Shown in pieces: positions 48,861-57,105 of a stretch of DNA of 64,000 nucleotides. The notes under the pieces were generated by a model. That model ran no database searches. It was not told the DNA's origin and saw nothing but the letters and a program-made list of their open reading frames with translations. The DNA is from Amorphus coralli DSM 19760 (GTDB lineage: Bacteria; Pseudomonadota; Alphaproteobacteria; Rhizobiales; Amorphaceae). How positions within the stretch are numbered: position 1 is the stretch's first letter; every line of letters begins with the position of its first letter. Made by a program: the position numbers and the translations under genes. Location of the stretch: assembly GCF_000374525.1 (NCBI RefSeq), contig NZ_KB894575.1, positions 62,001-126,000 of the forward strand, read 5' to 3'.

Positions 48861-50024
48861 ATGAACCGCGCCACGCGCACGGCCGCCGGGTTCGCAAGCG
48901 CGGCGGCCCTGATGCTCGGGCTGAAGGCCGGCATCGACTGGCTTCCGACCGGTCCGGGGTCCGCGCTGGCGGCCGACGAGACCTTTCACATCGAGCCGGT
49001 TGCCGCGGGCCTTCTCCAACCCTGGGGCATGGACTTCCTGCCCGACGGCACCTTTCTGGTCACCGAGCGGCCCGGCCGCCTCAGCCTCGTCGACACCCGC
49101 AACGGCACCGTGACGCCGGTAGACGGTCTGCCCGAGGTCTACGCGGAGGGCCAGGGCGGTCTCCTCGACGTCACCGTCGATCCCGACTTCGCCACCACGG
49201 GCCGCATCTTCTTTACCTTCGCCGAGCCGGGCGAGAGCAATACCGCCGGCACCACGGCCGCCTGCGCGCGGCTCGTGCTCGACGATGGCCCTCCGCGTCT
49301 GGAGGGCCTGAAGATCGTCTTCCGCCAGGAGCCCAAGGTGGAGGGCAGCGAGAATTTCGGCTCGCGCATCATCGTCGCCGACGACGGCACCTTGTTCGTC
49401 ACCCTCGGCGAGCGAAGCCAGCCCGGCCTTGCCCAGGACGCCACCAACCATATCGGCGCGGTGGTGCGGGTGGCGCAGGACGGCGGCGTGCCCGCCGACA
49501 ATCCGTTCGTGAACGATCCCGATGCCCGCCCGGAGATCTGGTCCTACGGCCACGCCAACGTCCAGGGGGCCGACATCGACCCGTCCAGCGGCGAACTCTG
49601 GACGGTCGAGGAAGCGCCGAGCGCCGACGAGGTGAACCGCACGGTCCGCGGCGGCAATTTCGGCTGGCCGCGCGAGACCTACAGCATTCCGCCCAGCGGC
49701 GAGGTCGAGCCCGCCGACCCGGACGCACCGCGCTTCCGCGAACCGGTTCATCGCTGGGATCCGGAGATCGCCCCGTCCGGCCTGGTCTTCTACGACGGCG
49801 ACCTGTTTCCCGCCTGGCAGGGCGACCTGTTCCTCGGCGCCCCCGCGGCAGAGGCCCTCATCCGCCTGGTCATGAACGACGGCAAGGTGGTCGGAGAGGA
49901 ACGCCTGATCCAGGGCGAACTCGGTCACATCCGCGATGTGGCCGTGGGGCCGGACGGTGCGCTCTACCTCCTCACCGACGAGCCGGCTGGCGGCGTCTTC
50001 CGCCTCGTGCCGCGGACGGGCTGA
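48861..50024 (+). CDS. PQQ-dependent sugar dehydrogenase-like protein (Asd/YliI family), exported
   Basis: 387-residue beta-propeller protein of the soluble aldose sugar dehydrogenase/GDSL-type glucose-sorbosone group with an N-terminal signal region (about 1-38). Family strands seen: [61 protein letters not shown] and [18 protein letters not shown]. The usual HEHGPRGGDE and GHRNPQG motifs that position cofactor are changed to VEEAPSADE and GHANVQG, so PQQ binding or activity may be altered. No PQQ synthesis genes in the window. Confidence 0.82.
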   Translation: MNRATRTAAGFASAAALMLGLKAGIDWLPTGPGSALAADETFHIEPVAAGLLQPWGMDFLPDGTFLVTERPGRLSLVDTRNGTVTPVDGLPEVYAEGQGGLLDVTVDPDFATTGRIFFTFAEPGESNTAGTTAACARLVLDDGPPRLEGLKIVFRQEPKVEGSENFGSRIIVADDGTLFVTLGERSQPGLAQDATNHIGAVVRVAQDGGVPADNPFVNDPDARPEIWSYGHANVQGADIDPSSGELWTVEEAPSADEVNRTVRGGNFGWPRETYSIPPSGEVEPADPDAPRFREPVHRWDPEIAPSGLVFYDGDLFPAWQGDLFLGAPAAEALIRLVMNDGKVVGEERLIQGELGHIRDVAVGPDGALYLLTDEPAGGVFRLVPRTG

Positions 50025-50130
50025 CCGCCGGGACCGCCACCCGCGACATCCGTGCAGGATGCAGGCTCGCCAGCCTCTCCGGAATCGCTCTATGGTGCCC
50101 GCCGTTTTCCACGCCCCGGGAGAGAGAGCC

Positions 50131-51831
50131 ATGAAGCGGTTGCGGTCGGACGTCACCAAGAAGGGTCTCGACAGGACCCCGCACCGGGCCTTCATGCGCG
50201 CAATGGGTCTCGACGACGAGGCCATCGCGAAGCCGATGGTCGGCATCGTCTCCATGAAGGGCGAGCAGACGCCCTGCAACATGACCCATGCCTTCCAGGT
50301 CGAGGCCGCCGGCGCCGGCGTGGAAGAGGCCGGCGGCACGCCGCGCGAGTTCTCCACCATCACCGTTTCCGACGGTGTCGGCATGAACCACGAGGGCATG
50401 AAGTTCTCCCTCGTCTCCCGCGAGATCATCGCCGATTCCATCGAGGCCGTGGTCCAGGGCCACGCCTATGACGCGCTGATCGGTTTCGGTGGCTGCGACA
50501 AGACCTTGCCCGGCGTCATGATGGGCATCGTCCGCTGCAACGTGCCGGGCATCTTCATCTTCGGCGGCGCCGCCCTGCCCGGTCGCTTCGACGGCAAGGA
50601 CGTCTCCGTGCTCGACGCCTATGAGGCCGTCGGTGCGGTGCAGACCGGCCACATGAGCGAGGCCGACCTCGCCCGGCTCGAGCGGGCCTGCAAGCCCACC
50701 ATCGGCGCCTGCGCCGGCCAGTTCACCGCCAACACCATGGCCATGGTGTCGGAGGCTCTCGGCCTCTCCTTCCCCAACGTCTCCATGGTGCCGGGCGTCT
50801 ACTCCGAGCGCGCCCAGCTCGCCCGCCAGGCCGGCCGTCTCGTCATGGAGATGCTGGAACGCGGCGGGCCGCTGCCGCGCGAGATCCTGTCCCGCGCCTC
50901 GCTGGAAAACGGCGCGGCCATCGTGGCGGCCACCGGCGGCTCCACCAACGCCGCCCTGCACCTTCCGGCCATCGCCAACGAGGCCGGCATCCCCTTCACC
51001 GCCGACGACGTGCAGCGCGTTTTCGAGCGCACCCCGCTGATCGGCGACCTCCGCCCGGGCGGCCGCTTCCACGCCAAGGACGTCTATGAGATCGGCGGCA
51101 CCGCGGTGATCATCCGGGCGCTCATCGAGAGCGGCCACATGGACGGCTCGACGCTGACCGTCACCGGCCAGACGCTGGCCGAAACCTACGGCGCGGCTTC
51201 GGCGCCCGACGGCACCGTGATCCGTTCGCCCGCCACCCCGATCAGCCCGGACGGCGGCGTCGTCATCCTGAAGGGCTCGCTGGCGCCGGACGGCGCCTTC
51301 CTCAAGGTCGCCGGCATGAAGACCCTGGTCTTCGAGGGCAAGGCCCGTGTCTTCGAGAGCGAGGACGCGTGCGCCCGCGCTGTCGCCGCCCGCGAATATG
51401 GCGAGGGCGACGTGCTCGTCATCCGCAACGAGGGCCCGGTCGGCGGTCCCGGCATGCGCGAGATGCTCGGTGTCACCGCCCTCATCTACGGCCAGGAAAT
51501 GGGCGAGAAGGTCGCGCTGATCACCGACGGCCGCTTTTCCGGTGCCACCCGCGGCATGTGCATCGGCTACGTCGCGCCCGAGGCTGCGATTGGCGGCCCG
51601 CTGGCGCTGGTGGAGGATGGCGACACCATCCGCATCGACGCCAAGGCGGTGCGCCTCGACCTCCTGATCGACGATGCGGAGATGGAACGCCGGCGCGCCG
51701 CCTGGACCCCGCGCACGCCCAACCACCGCGCCGGCGCGCTCGGCAAGTACGCCAGGCTCGTCGGCCAGGCCAACCACGGCGCCGTCACCCACGAAGGCCC
51801 CGCCTCCTGGCCCGACCTGACGGCGGAGTGA
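50131..51831 (+). CDS. ilvD: Dihydroxy-acid dehydratase (IlvD/Edd family)
   Basis: 566-residue Fe-S dehydratase. Three Cys expected to bind a [2Fe-2S] cluster are C49 (QTPCNMTH), C122 (GGCDKTLPG) and C194 ([10 protein letters not shown]). [27 protein letters not shown] and [23 protein letters not shown] are conserved blocks. These fit IlvD of valine/isoleucine synthesis. Related sugar-acid dehydratases share the fold, and the gene follows a sugar-dehydrogenase-like gene, so that alternative is kept open. Start at 50131 is the family N-terminus ([12 protein letters not shown]) after GGGAGAGAG. Confidence 0.88.
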   Translation: MKRLRSDVTKKGLDRTPHRAFMRAMGLDDEAIAKPMVGIVSMKGEQTPCNMTHAFQVEAAGAGVEEAGGTPREFSTITVSDGVGMNHEGMKFSLVSREIIADSIEAVVQGHAYDALIGFGGCDKTLPGVMMGIVRCNVPGIFIFGGAALPGRFDGKDVSVLDAYEAVGAVQTGHMSEADLARLERACKPTIGACAGQFTANTMAMVSEALGLSFPNVSMVPGVYSERAQLARQAGRLVMEMLERGGPLPREILSRASLENGAAIVAATGGSTNAALHLPAIANEAGIPFTADDVQRVFERTPLIGDLRPGGRFHAKDVYEIGGTAVIIRALIESGHMDGSTLTVTGQTLAETYGAASAPDGTVIRSPATPISPDGGVVILKGSLAPDGAFLKVAGMKTLVFEGKARVFESEDACARAVAAREYGEGDVLVIRNEGPVGGPGMREMLGVTALIYGQEMGEKVALITDGRFSGATRGMCIGYVAPEAAIGGPLALVEDGDTIRIDAKAVRLDLLIDDAEMERRRAAWTPRTPNHRAGALGKYARLVGQANHGAVTHEGPASWPDLTAE

Positions 51832-51877
51832 GGGGGGGGGCGGCCATCCCCTAGCGCTGGAGCAGCAATAGTCTGCA

Positions 51878-51907
51878 TTGCATTTCTATCGCGAATTGCG
51901 ATATTAG
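51878..51907 (+). promoter_or_regulatory. Promoter/operator of the toxin-antitoxin operon
   Basis: TTGCAT (51878-51883) and TATTAG (51902-51907) are 18 nt apart. The spacer end carries the inverted repeat ATCGC-GAATT-GCGAT (51888-51902). The -10 box lies immediately upstream of the toxin start. The dyad is a likely site for autorepression by the antitoxin. Confidence 0.65.
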
Positions 51908-51910
51908 GAC

Positions 51911-52150
51911 ATGAAGACGGTTCGCTACACGGCGACAGCCATCAAGACCTTGAGAACGCACTGGTCTGAGGCGGCACGCATCCGTGCAAAGATCGCGCGC
52001 TACGCTGAAACCGGCGCGGGTGACGTGAAGGCGCTTGTTGGAAGCAGCTATCTTCGCCTTCGCATCGGCGACTACCGGGCAATTCTGTCGGAAGGCGAGG
52101 CTGAGATCCTGGTTATCAGGATAGGCCATCGCGGCGACGTCTATGATTAG
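51911..52150 (+). CDS. RelE/HigB-type toxin
   Basis: 79-residue protein with the RelE/ParE fold pattern: MKTVRYTATAIKTLRTHW, a basic helix IRAKIARYAETGAGDVKALVG, and the C-terminal strands YLRLRIGDYRAILSEGEAEI...VIRIGHRGDVYD, where RxGDYR and the terminal HRxxVY are typical of ribosome-dependent mRNA-cleaving toxins. The antitoxin gene starts 12 nt downstream. The toxin-first order is that of HigBA systems. Confidence 0.85.
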   Translation: MKTVRYTATAIKTLRTHWSEAARIRAKIARYAETGAGDVKALVGSSYLRLRIGDYRAILSEGEAEILVIRIGHRGDVYD

Positions 52151-52162
52151 GGCAACAGGGTC

Positions 52163-52546
52163 ATGACAGATTACCCCACCATCATCACGCCAGGAGGTGA
52201 GGAACTCGTCCTTGTACCGCGGGCTGACTTCGACGCCCTGATCGCACGTCGCGACGAGGATGCAGGAGACATCGGCCTCGCCGACGCCATCGTCGCCGGT
52301 GTCCGGAACGGAGACATTGCGACCCTCTCTGACGCCGAGGCGGATCTATTGCTCGAAGCGCCCACCGCCTTGTCCGGCTGGCGCAAGATCCGTGGCTTGA
52401 CGCAGGTATCACTCTCATCCGAAGCCGGCATCAGCCAGAATTATCTGTCAGAACTGGAACGTGGGAAACGAGGTGGCACCACCGACGTCCTCGCCAGGCT
52501 CGCTCGCGTTCTCCGGGTGCGGATCGACGACCTGATCGACGAGTAG
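52163..52546 (+). CDS. HTH (XRE) antitoxin, HigA-like
   Basis: 127-residue protein. The N-terminal half (about 1-65) is acidic and probably binds the toxin. The C-terminal half is an XRE helix-turn-helix (about 72-127): WRKIRGLTQVSLSSEAGISQNYLSELERGKR. The reverse order of domains relative to classical antitoxins is common for HigA-type proteins of this group. Ends 14 nt before the next gene, so an SDR may be in the same transcript. Confidence 0.85.
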   Translation: MTDYPTIITPGGEELVLVPRADFDALIARRDEDAGDIGLADAIVAGVRNGDIATLSDAEADLLLEAPTALSGWRKIRGLTQVSLSSEAGISQNYLSELERGKRGGTTDVLARLARVLRVRIDDLIDE

Positions 52547-52560
52547 GAGAGCCGTCTTCC

Positions 52561-53301
52561 ATGCTCCCGAAACGCGCCCTGATTACCGCCTCCGCCAACG
52601 GCATCGGCGCGGCCACTGCCCGGGCGCTCGCCGCCGAGGGCTACGAGGTCGTCGTCTCCGACATCGACGAGGCGGCCGGCGAAGCAGTCGCCAAGGAAAT
52701 CGGCGGCCGGTTCGTGCGCTGCGACCTCGCCCAGGCGGATCAGATCGAGGCGCTCGTCGCCGCGGCTGGTCCGGTCTCGGTGCTGGTCAACAACGGCGGC
52801 GTTTCCGGCCCCACCGCCCCGGTGCCCGACATCACGCCCGACGAGTGGAACGCCACCTTCGCGGTCAACGTTACCGCCATGTTCCTGGCCTGCCGGCTGG
52901 TCGTGCCGCAGATGACGGCGGACGGCGGCGGCACCATCGTCAATCTCTCCTCTGCCGCCGGCAAGATCGGCTATCCGAACCGCTCGCCCTACGCGGCGTC
53001 GAAGTGGGCGGTGCTCGGCTTCACCGCCTCACTCGCCCGCGAGGTCGCCACCGCCGGCATCCGGGTCAACGCGATCATGCCCGCCTCCGTCCGCGGCCCC
53101 CGCATCCAGTCGGTGATCGCCGCCTATGCGGACCGGAACGCCCTGCCGCTGGCTGAGGCCGAGGCCCACTATCTCGCGCGACAGGCCACCAAGGCCTTCG
53201 TCGAGCCGGAGGAGGTGGCGCGCACCATCGTCTTCCTGGCGTCCGGTGCGGCGCGCTCTATCAACGGCGCCTTCCTCCCCATCGACGGCGGGTTTGACTA
53301 G
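52561..53301 (+). CDS. Short-chain dehydrogenase/reductase (SDR)
   Basis: 246-residue classical SDR. Catalytic Ser in NLSSAAGKIG and Tyr-Lys in YAASK are present; NNGG replaces NNAG. The nucleotide motif reads TASANGIG, with Ala in place of the first Gly of TGxxxGxG. The C-terminal INGAFLPIDGG is typical. Substrate unknown. It starts 14 nt after the antitoxin stop with TAGGAG upstream; a stem-loop repeat begins 1 nt after its stop codon. Confidence 0.9.
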   Translation: MLPKRALITASANGIGAATARALAAEGYEVVVSDIDEAAGEAVAKEIGGRFVRCDLAQADQIEALVAAAGPVSVLVNNGGVSGPTAPVPDITPDEWNATFAVNVTAMFLACRLVVPQMTADGGGTIVNLSSAAGKIGYPNRSPYAASKWAVLGFTASLAREVATAGIRVNAIMPASVRGPRIQSVIAAYADRNALPLAEAEAHYLARQATKAFVEPEEVARTIVFLASGAARSINGAFLPIDGGFD

Positions 53302-53302
53302 A

Positions 53303-53350
53303 GCAATCCCAGGAAAAGTGGGAACCGGATTTCCGTCCGGAAAGGCGAGA
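53303..53350 (+). repeat. Stem-loop repeat, copy D (after SDR stop)
   Basis: GCAATCCCAGGAAAAGTGGG followed by AACCGGATTTCCGTCC matches the family core. Inner arms GGAAAA (53312-53317) and ATTTCC (53329-53334) have one mismatch; the outer arm is degenerate on the right side. It starts 1 nt after the SDR TAG. Confidence 0.8.
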
Positions 53351-53390
53351 AGACGGGGCCTCGGCGACGTGCCACCACCCTCAACCCTTC

Positions 53391-53612
53391 TCAGCCATCC
53401 TCCGCCTCGTCCGGCCGGTACTCCAGGATGTCGCCCGGCTGGCAGTCGAGCGCCGCGCAGATCCGCTCCAGCGTCTCGAAGCGCACGCCCTTCACCTTGC
53501 CGGACTTCAGCAGCGAGACGTTCTGCTCGGTGATGCCGACGCGGTCGGCAAGCTCCCGCGAGCGCATCTTGCGGCGCACCAGCATCACGTCGAGATTGAC
53601 GACGATGGCCAT
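53391..53612 (-). CDS. XRE-type regulator (YozG-like)
   Basis: 73-residue single-domain helix-turn-helix protein: MLVRRKMRSRELADRVGITE, then NVSLLKSGKVKGVRF and LERICAALDCQPGDILEY. Small XRE proteins of this type are paired with DUF2975 membrane proteins in many bacteria. The start lies 2 nt after the stop of the upstream DUF2975 gene. It probably binds the long palindrome in front of the pair. Confidence 0.9.
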   Translation of the reverse strand: MAIVVNLDVMLVRRKMRSRELADRVGITEQNVSLLKSGKVKGVRFETLERICAALDCQPGDILEYRPDEAEDG

Positions 53613-53614
53613 CC

Positions 53615-54163
53615 TCAGACGAACGCCGCGTTCTCGGCGCTGAGGCGTGCCGCCTCGCCCATCACGGTCGCCGCCGCGTAGAGCACTGCCCCCACCAACA
53701 GCGCGAAATAGTCGGTGGACGACAGGCCGATGGTGAGGAAGCGCTCGCCCGCCGGATTGCCGGCCGACAGGACCAGCGACAGGACCGCCGTGACAAGCGG
53801 GGACAGCGGCGCCTGCAGCACGATGGCGACGGCAAAGCGGCGCAAGTCGCCGGCCGCCCCCTCGGTGAGAATCTGGCCGCGCGCAAAGCCGGCAAAGAGC
53901 CGCCTCACCGCCATCAGCCCCCACAACATCACGGCCAGCGGCACGGCAAGGATGCCGGCGGCGGCGATCCGCAGCCCCAGCCCGACCTCCAGGCCCGTGC
54001 CGGCGGCCCCGAAGCGCCCGGCCAATGCGTCGGCCAGGAGATCCGGCACCAGGACGATGGCGAACGGGACCGCCGCCACGAGGGCGATGCCTGCCACGGT
54101 GAAGCGTTCGAAGGTGCGTGACAGGCGCTGCAGCCGGGCGAGGGACGCAGGGGCATTGGCCAT
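53615..54163 (-). CDS. DUF2975 membrane protein
   Basis: 182-residue protein with four hydrophobic segments (about 23-45, 66-88, 111-136, 148-170), the DUF2975 layout. Function unknown; the protein may regulate the partner XRE regulator by holding it at the membrane. GGAG precedes the start at 54163 (AATGGAGATCC). Pair is divergent from the lipoprotein gene. Confidence 0.85.
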   Translation of the reverse strand: MANAPASLARLQRLSRTFERFTVAGIALVAAVPFAIVLVPDLLADALAGRFGAAGTGLEVGLGLRIAAAGILAVPLAVMLWGLMAVRRLFAGFARGQILTEGAAGDLRRFAVAIVLQAPLSPLVTAVLSLVLSAGNPAGERFLTIGLSSTDYFALLVGAVLYAAATVMGEAARLSAENAAFV

Positions 54164-54183
54164 GAAAGGATCTCCATTGACGT

Positions 54184-54218
54184 GATCATTTTTTATCGTA
54201 AAACAATAAAAAAAGATC
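54184..54218. promoter_or_regulatory. 35-bp near-perfect palindrome in DUF2975/lipoprotein promoter
   Basis: Arms GATCATTTTTTAT (54184-54196) and ATAAAAAAAGATC (54206-54218) are 13 bp with one mismatch around a 9-nt centre. It lies between two divergent starts (54163 and 54238). It is the probable operator of the XRE regulator and its AT-rich centre may overlap the -10 elements. Confidence 0.65.
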
Positions 54219-54237
54219 GTCAAACAGGAATAACCCA

Positions 54238-54831
54238 ATGACCCAACCTGGCTTCCGGACCGTCTTTCGCAGCATCCAGGCCGCTATGGCGGCCGCCGTT
54301 CTGGCCGGCCTTGCCGCCGCCTGTTCGCATGTTCCGACGACCTCTCTCCCGGCGCTGGCGCGGGTGGACTGGATGGCCACGGATCCCGACGCGCTGCTTG
54401 CCGCCCTCGTACTGCCGGAGGGCGTGCGGCCTGGCGAGGCACGGCTGCACCTCGTGCTGGCCCTGGACAGCGGCGAGATCCGCGAAGAGGTGCTGAGACT
54501 GGAGCCGGTGGGAGGCGGCGAGCCCGAACTGCCTGGCCGGCCGGACGGCACCACCGCCACCGTCTATGGGCTTCCGCCGCAGGAGGCCCGCCGGCTCGAC
54601 ACCTTCCGCGACGCCTTCGCCGAAGCGCGCGGCACGCAGAAGGGGGCGCTCACCATTTCCGTCGGCGCCTCGGCCTGCCGCGAGCCGGGCGTCGCGACAG
54701 AGACGCCGGTGGCGGTCTCCACCTATCTCTCGACCACGGAGACCGGCCGTTTCGTGCCGCTGGTGCGCAACGCCGGCCTTGCGAGCCTCGGCGGAGCGCA
54801 AAGCCCGCCGGCTTTACCGCCCTGCGGCTGA
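54238..54831 (+). CDS. Putative lipoprotein of unknown function
   Basis: 197-residue protein whose signal sequence ends in the lipobox LAAAC (Cys near residue 29), so it is likely lipid-anchored. The mature part is a beta-rich domain of about 150 residues with a Cys pair near ACREPG and the C-terminal PPCG. No family named. AGGA precedes the ATG. Divergent from the DUF2975/XRE pair and may share its palindrome. Confidence 0.7.
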   Translation: MTQPGFRTVFRSIQAAMAAAVLAGLAAACSHVPTTSLPALARVDWMATDPDALLAALVLPEGVRPGEARLHLVLALDSGEIREEVLRLEPVGGGEPELPGRPDGTTATVYGLPPQEARRLDTFRDAFAEARGTQKGALTISVGASACREPGVATETPVAVSTYLSTTETGRFVPLVRNAGLASLGGAQSPPALPPCG

Positions 54832-54916
54832 GCGAGCGGCAGGGTTCCCGCGTGCCATGCGATATCGACCTCCCTGTGCTATGACCGGATACCTGCAAGG
54901 GGAAGGGGAGCATTCC

Positions 54917-56059
54917 ATGAAAACCATGTTGCGTATTGCGTTGGCACTCACGCTGTCGGTGACCGCAGGCGCCACCGCACGGGCCCAGGACGAGGATCCG
55001 TTCCTGGTGAATGTCGTGGAAAGCACCGGCGGATTCATGCATCTGCGTTACGGGGTGCCGGCGCTCGTGTTCGGCGTGGTGCGCGATGGCGAGATCGTGG
55101 TGCGCGGCTTCGGCGAGCGTCGCGACGGCAGCGGCGAAGCACCCAACGGCGACACGCTTCTGCGCATCGGATCGATCACGAAGACCTTCACCGGGGCGAC
55201 CCTCGCCGGCCTCGTGGCCGACGGCACCGTCTCCTTCACGGACAAGCTGCAGGACTCGCTTGACTGGGGCATCGAGTTTCCGAGCCGCGATGGCCGCGCC
55301 ATCCGGCTGATCGACCTCGCCACCCACACGAGCGGCCTGCCGCGCGAAGCCTCGGCTCCGCCCGGCCCGGCCGACGATCCGTTCTCCAACGTGACCCGGG
55401 AAGCGATGATCGCGGACCTTGAGGGAGATCCGCTCGGCTTCACGCCCGGCACAGGCGCCACCTACTCCAATTTCGGCTTCAACCTGCTCGCCCTGGCGCT
55501 GGAAGAGCGCAGCGGCACCCCCTACCGGGAGCTTCTGCAGGAGCGGGTGCTCGGCCCGATCGGTCTGACCTCAACCACCTACGAGCTCCCCGACGATCTC
55601 GACAACGTCATGCAGGGCCACGACTTCTTCGGTCAGCCGATGGCCGACGCGCCGACCTCCGGCCTCATCGAGGGCACGGGCGGTCTGTTCTCCACCCCGA
55701 ACGACATCCTGCGCTGGGCCGCGTGGCACCTCGACCAGGCCTCGGACGTCGAGGCGGAACTGCGGCTTCTCGACCAGGCGGCCTACATTCCGCGCGACAC
55801 GCTGGACGTGGTCTACGGCTTCGACGAGTCCGGCCACATGGACGCGCTCGGCCTTGGCTGGATCGTGATGCACCGTACGGCCGACCGGCCGACCATCCTT
55901 CAGAAGGCCGGTGGCCGCCAGGGCAACTTCTCCTATGTCGCCTTCGCGCCGGGCGCCGGGGTTGCAGCCTTCGTCACCATCAACAGCTTCAACCTCGATG
56001 CCGCCGGCGCCATGGCGGAGACCGTCAACGACCTTATCGGTCAACTCGCCCAGCCATAA
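54917..56059 (+). CDS. Serine hydrolase, class C beta-lactamase/AmpH-like, exported
   Basis: 380-residue exported protein with a signal peptide (about 1-23, ending TARAQ). Penicillin-binding fold motifs are S86-ITK, Y183-SN and K330-AGG (in place of KTGG), so the active site looks complete. The sequence resembles AmpH-type DD-peptidases/esterases more than clinical AmpC; drug hydrolysis cannot be inferred. GGAAGGGGAG precedes the ATG. Follows the lipoprotein gene on the same strand. Confidence 0.88.
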   Translation: MKTMLRIALALTLSVTAGATARAQDEDPFLVNVVESTGGFMHLRYGVPALVFGVVRDGEIVVRGFGERRDGSGEAPNGDTLLRIGSITKTFTGATLAGLVADGTVSFTDKLQDSLDWGIEFPSRDGRAIRLIDLATHTSGLPREASAPPGPADDPFSNVTREAMIADLEGDPLGFTPGTGATYSNFGFNLLALALEERSGTPYRELLQERVLGPIGLTSTTYELPDDLDNVMQGHDFFGQPMADAPTSGLIEGTGGLFSTPNDILRWAAWHLDQASDVEAELRLLDQAAYIPRDTLDVVYGFDESGHMDALGLGWIVMHRTADRPTILQKAGGRQGNFSYVAFAPGAGVAAFVTINSFNLDAAGAMAETVNDLIGQLAQP

Positions 56060-56128
56060 CCGGCACGAGGCGGTTCGGCGTCCTCCGGACCGCCGCAGGC
56101 GACGCCCGGAGACCAGGGCCTTTCCCTC

Positions 56129-56172
56129 GCGTCTCCGGACGGCGAACCGGTTCCCACTTCGCCTGGAGACGC
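56129..56172 (-). repeat. Stem-loop repeat, copy F (next to ialB stop)
   Basis: Outer arms GCGTCTCC (56129-56136) and GGAGACGC (56165-56172); inner arms GGCGAA (56141-56146) and TTCGCC (56158-56163). Read on the minus strand it begins 1 nt after the ialB TAA. Compared with the other copies both the inner stem (GGAAAA/TTTTCC) and the outer stem (GCAAAGCC/GGCTTTGC) differ in a compensatory way. Confidence 0.85.
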
Positions 56173-56173
56173 T

Positions 56174-56764
56174 TTAGCGGACCTTGTTGTAGACCTCGGT
56201 GAAGCCGCTCAGCGACATCGGCACGGTCAGCTGCTGATTGTTCAAGCTTTCCAGGATGATGTTCAGCTTCAGGCCCTTGAACATCGCGTCCAGCGTGGCG
56301 TTGGAGATCGGGGTACGGACATAGCAGCCCTGCTGGTCGCAGGTGCGGAATTCCAGCTTCTCGGCGTTGCGGCCGTCGATGTCGACCCGCACGCCGGCCG
56401 GGAGAAAGAGCTGCAGCGGGGCGCGAATGGTGAGTACCGGCTGGCGCGACTCGCCCGGCACGGCGATGGTCACCAGAAGCAGCAGCTGCCCCGTTTCCGT
56501 CACCACCGCGCGCTGCTCGATCTGGCAGTTGAGCGGCGCGTCACGGTGCGGCGCGATGCAGCGTGCCGACCAGGGCGCGTCCGGCTCGCCGCCGGGCGCG
56601 GCGGCAGCGTCCGCCGGCGGTTGGGTCTGGTCCTGGGCCTCGACCGGCCCCGCCGGTGCGATCACCGCCAGCACGAACGCCAGTCCGGCGGCCGCGAGCC
56701 AGCCGCAAAGCCTTTTCACGCGCCGTCCACCCGGCTCCCAAGTCCCGTCGATCGTCATCGCCAT
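56174..56764 (-). CDS. IalB-type (invasion-associated locus B) exported protein
   Basis: 196-residue protein from the ATG at 56764 (AGGGGGA upstream); a GTG at 56719 that would begin a cleaner signal peptide is an alternative. Signal segment LCGWLAAAGLAFVLAVIAPA; mature domain with ARCIAPH, LNCQIEQRAVVTE, FLPAGVRVDIDG, FRTCDQQGCYVRTP. The Cys pairs and strand order are those of the IalB family, widespread in Rhizobiales and named after a Bartonella protein; role in free-living species unknown. Confidence 0.88.
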   Translation of the reverse strand: MAMTIDGTWEPGGRRVKRLCGWLAAAGLAFVLAVIAPAGPVEAQDQTQPPADAAAAPGGEPDAPWSARCIAPHRDAPLNCQIEQRAVVTETGQLLLLVTIAVPGESRQPVLTIRAPLQLFLPAGVRVDIDGRNAEKLEFRTCDQQGCYVRTPISNATLDAMFKGLKLNIILESLNNQQLTVPMSLSGFTEVYNKVR

Positions 56765-57105
56765 GCCGGATCCCCCTGATTTGCGACAACCCGCCGCCAC
56801 ACATACGCCTGACCCGGATCTCCCGAGCCGGTTTCGATCCTGCTCTAGAGCATTTTCTGCGGTCGGCAAAATTGGGATCGCACGGGTCCACAATGGGTCG
56901 ACGTCGACAGGGCCGCGTTCCGCACCGGGCAAAAATTCGCCCGCCCGGGCGCAAGGGGGATAGGTCCGGGCGGGCGTGGCGGGAGGAGGAGCATCCCGCC
57001 AGGTCGGCCCTGCGATGCCGGTGAGGGATGGCACCAAGAGCCGAAAGGAGACCCAATCACAACCTTAACGTGATTCTGATCCGCCTCCAAGCCTTTCGAC
57101 GCCGA
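56765..57105. other. Intergenic region upstream of ialB
   Basis: 341 nt. It contains TAGAGCATTTTC at 56846-56857, which looks like the left end of a degenerate stem-loop repeat. A hairpin, TGGCGGGA (56977-56984) with TCCCGCCA (56994-57001), may act as a terminator-like structure after the minus-strand amidohydrolase gene, although no T-run follows. The remainder holds the ialB promoter; no gene seen. Confidence 0.5.

Noticed and set aside
54917-56059. Antibiotic-resistance AmpC beta-lactamase
   Set aside because: Motifs show only a serine hydrolase of the class C fold; KAGG replaces KTGG and the sequence is closer to AmpH-type peptidases. Resistance cannot be claimed.
56846-56880. Sixth copy of the stem-loop repeat
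   Set aside because: TAGAGCATTTTC resembles the left end, but the inner stem and loop core do not match well enough to count it; it is mentioned only within the intergenic entry.
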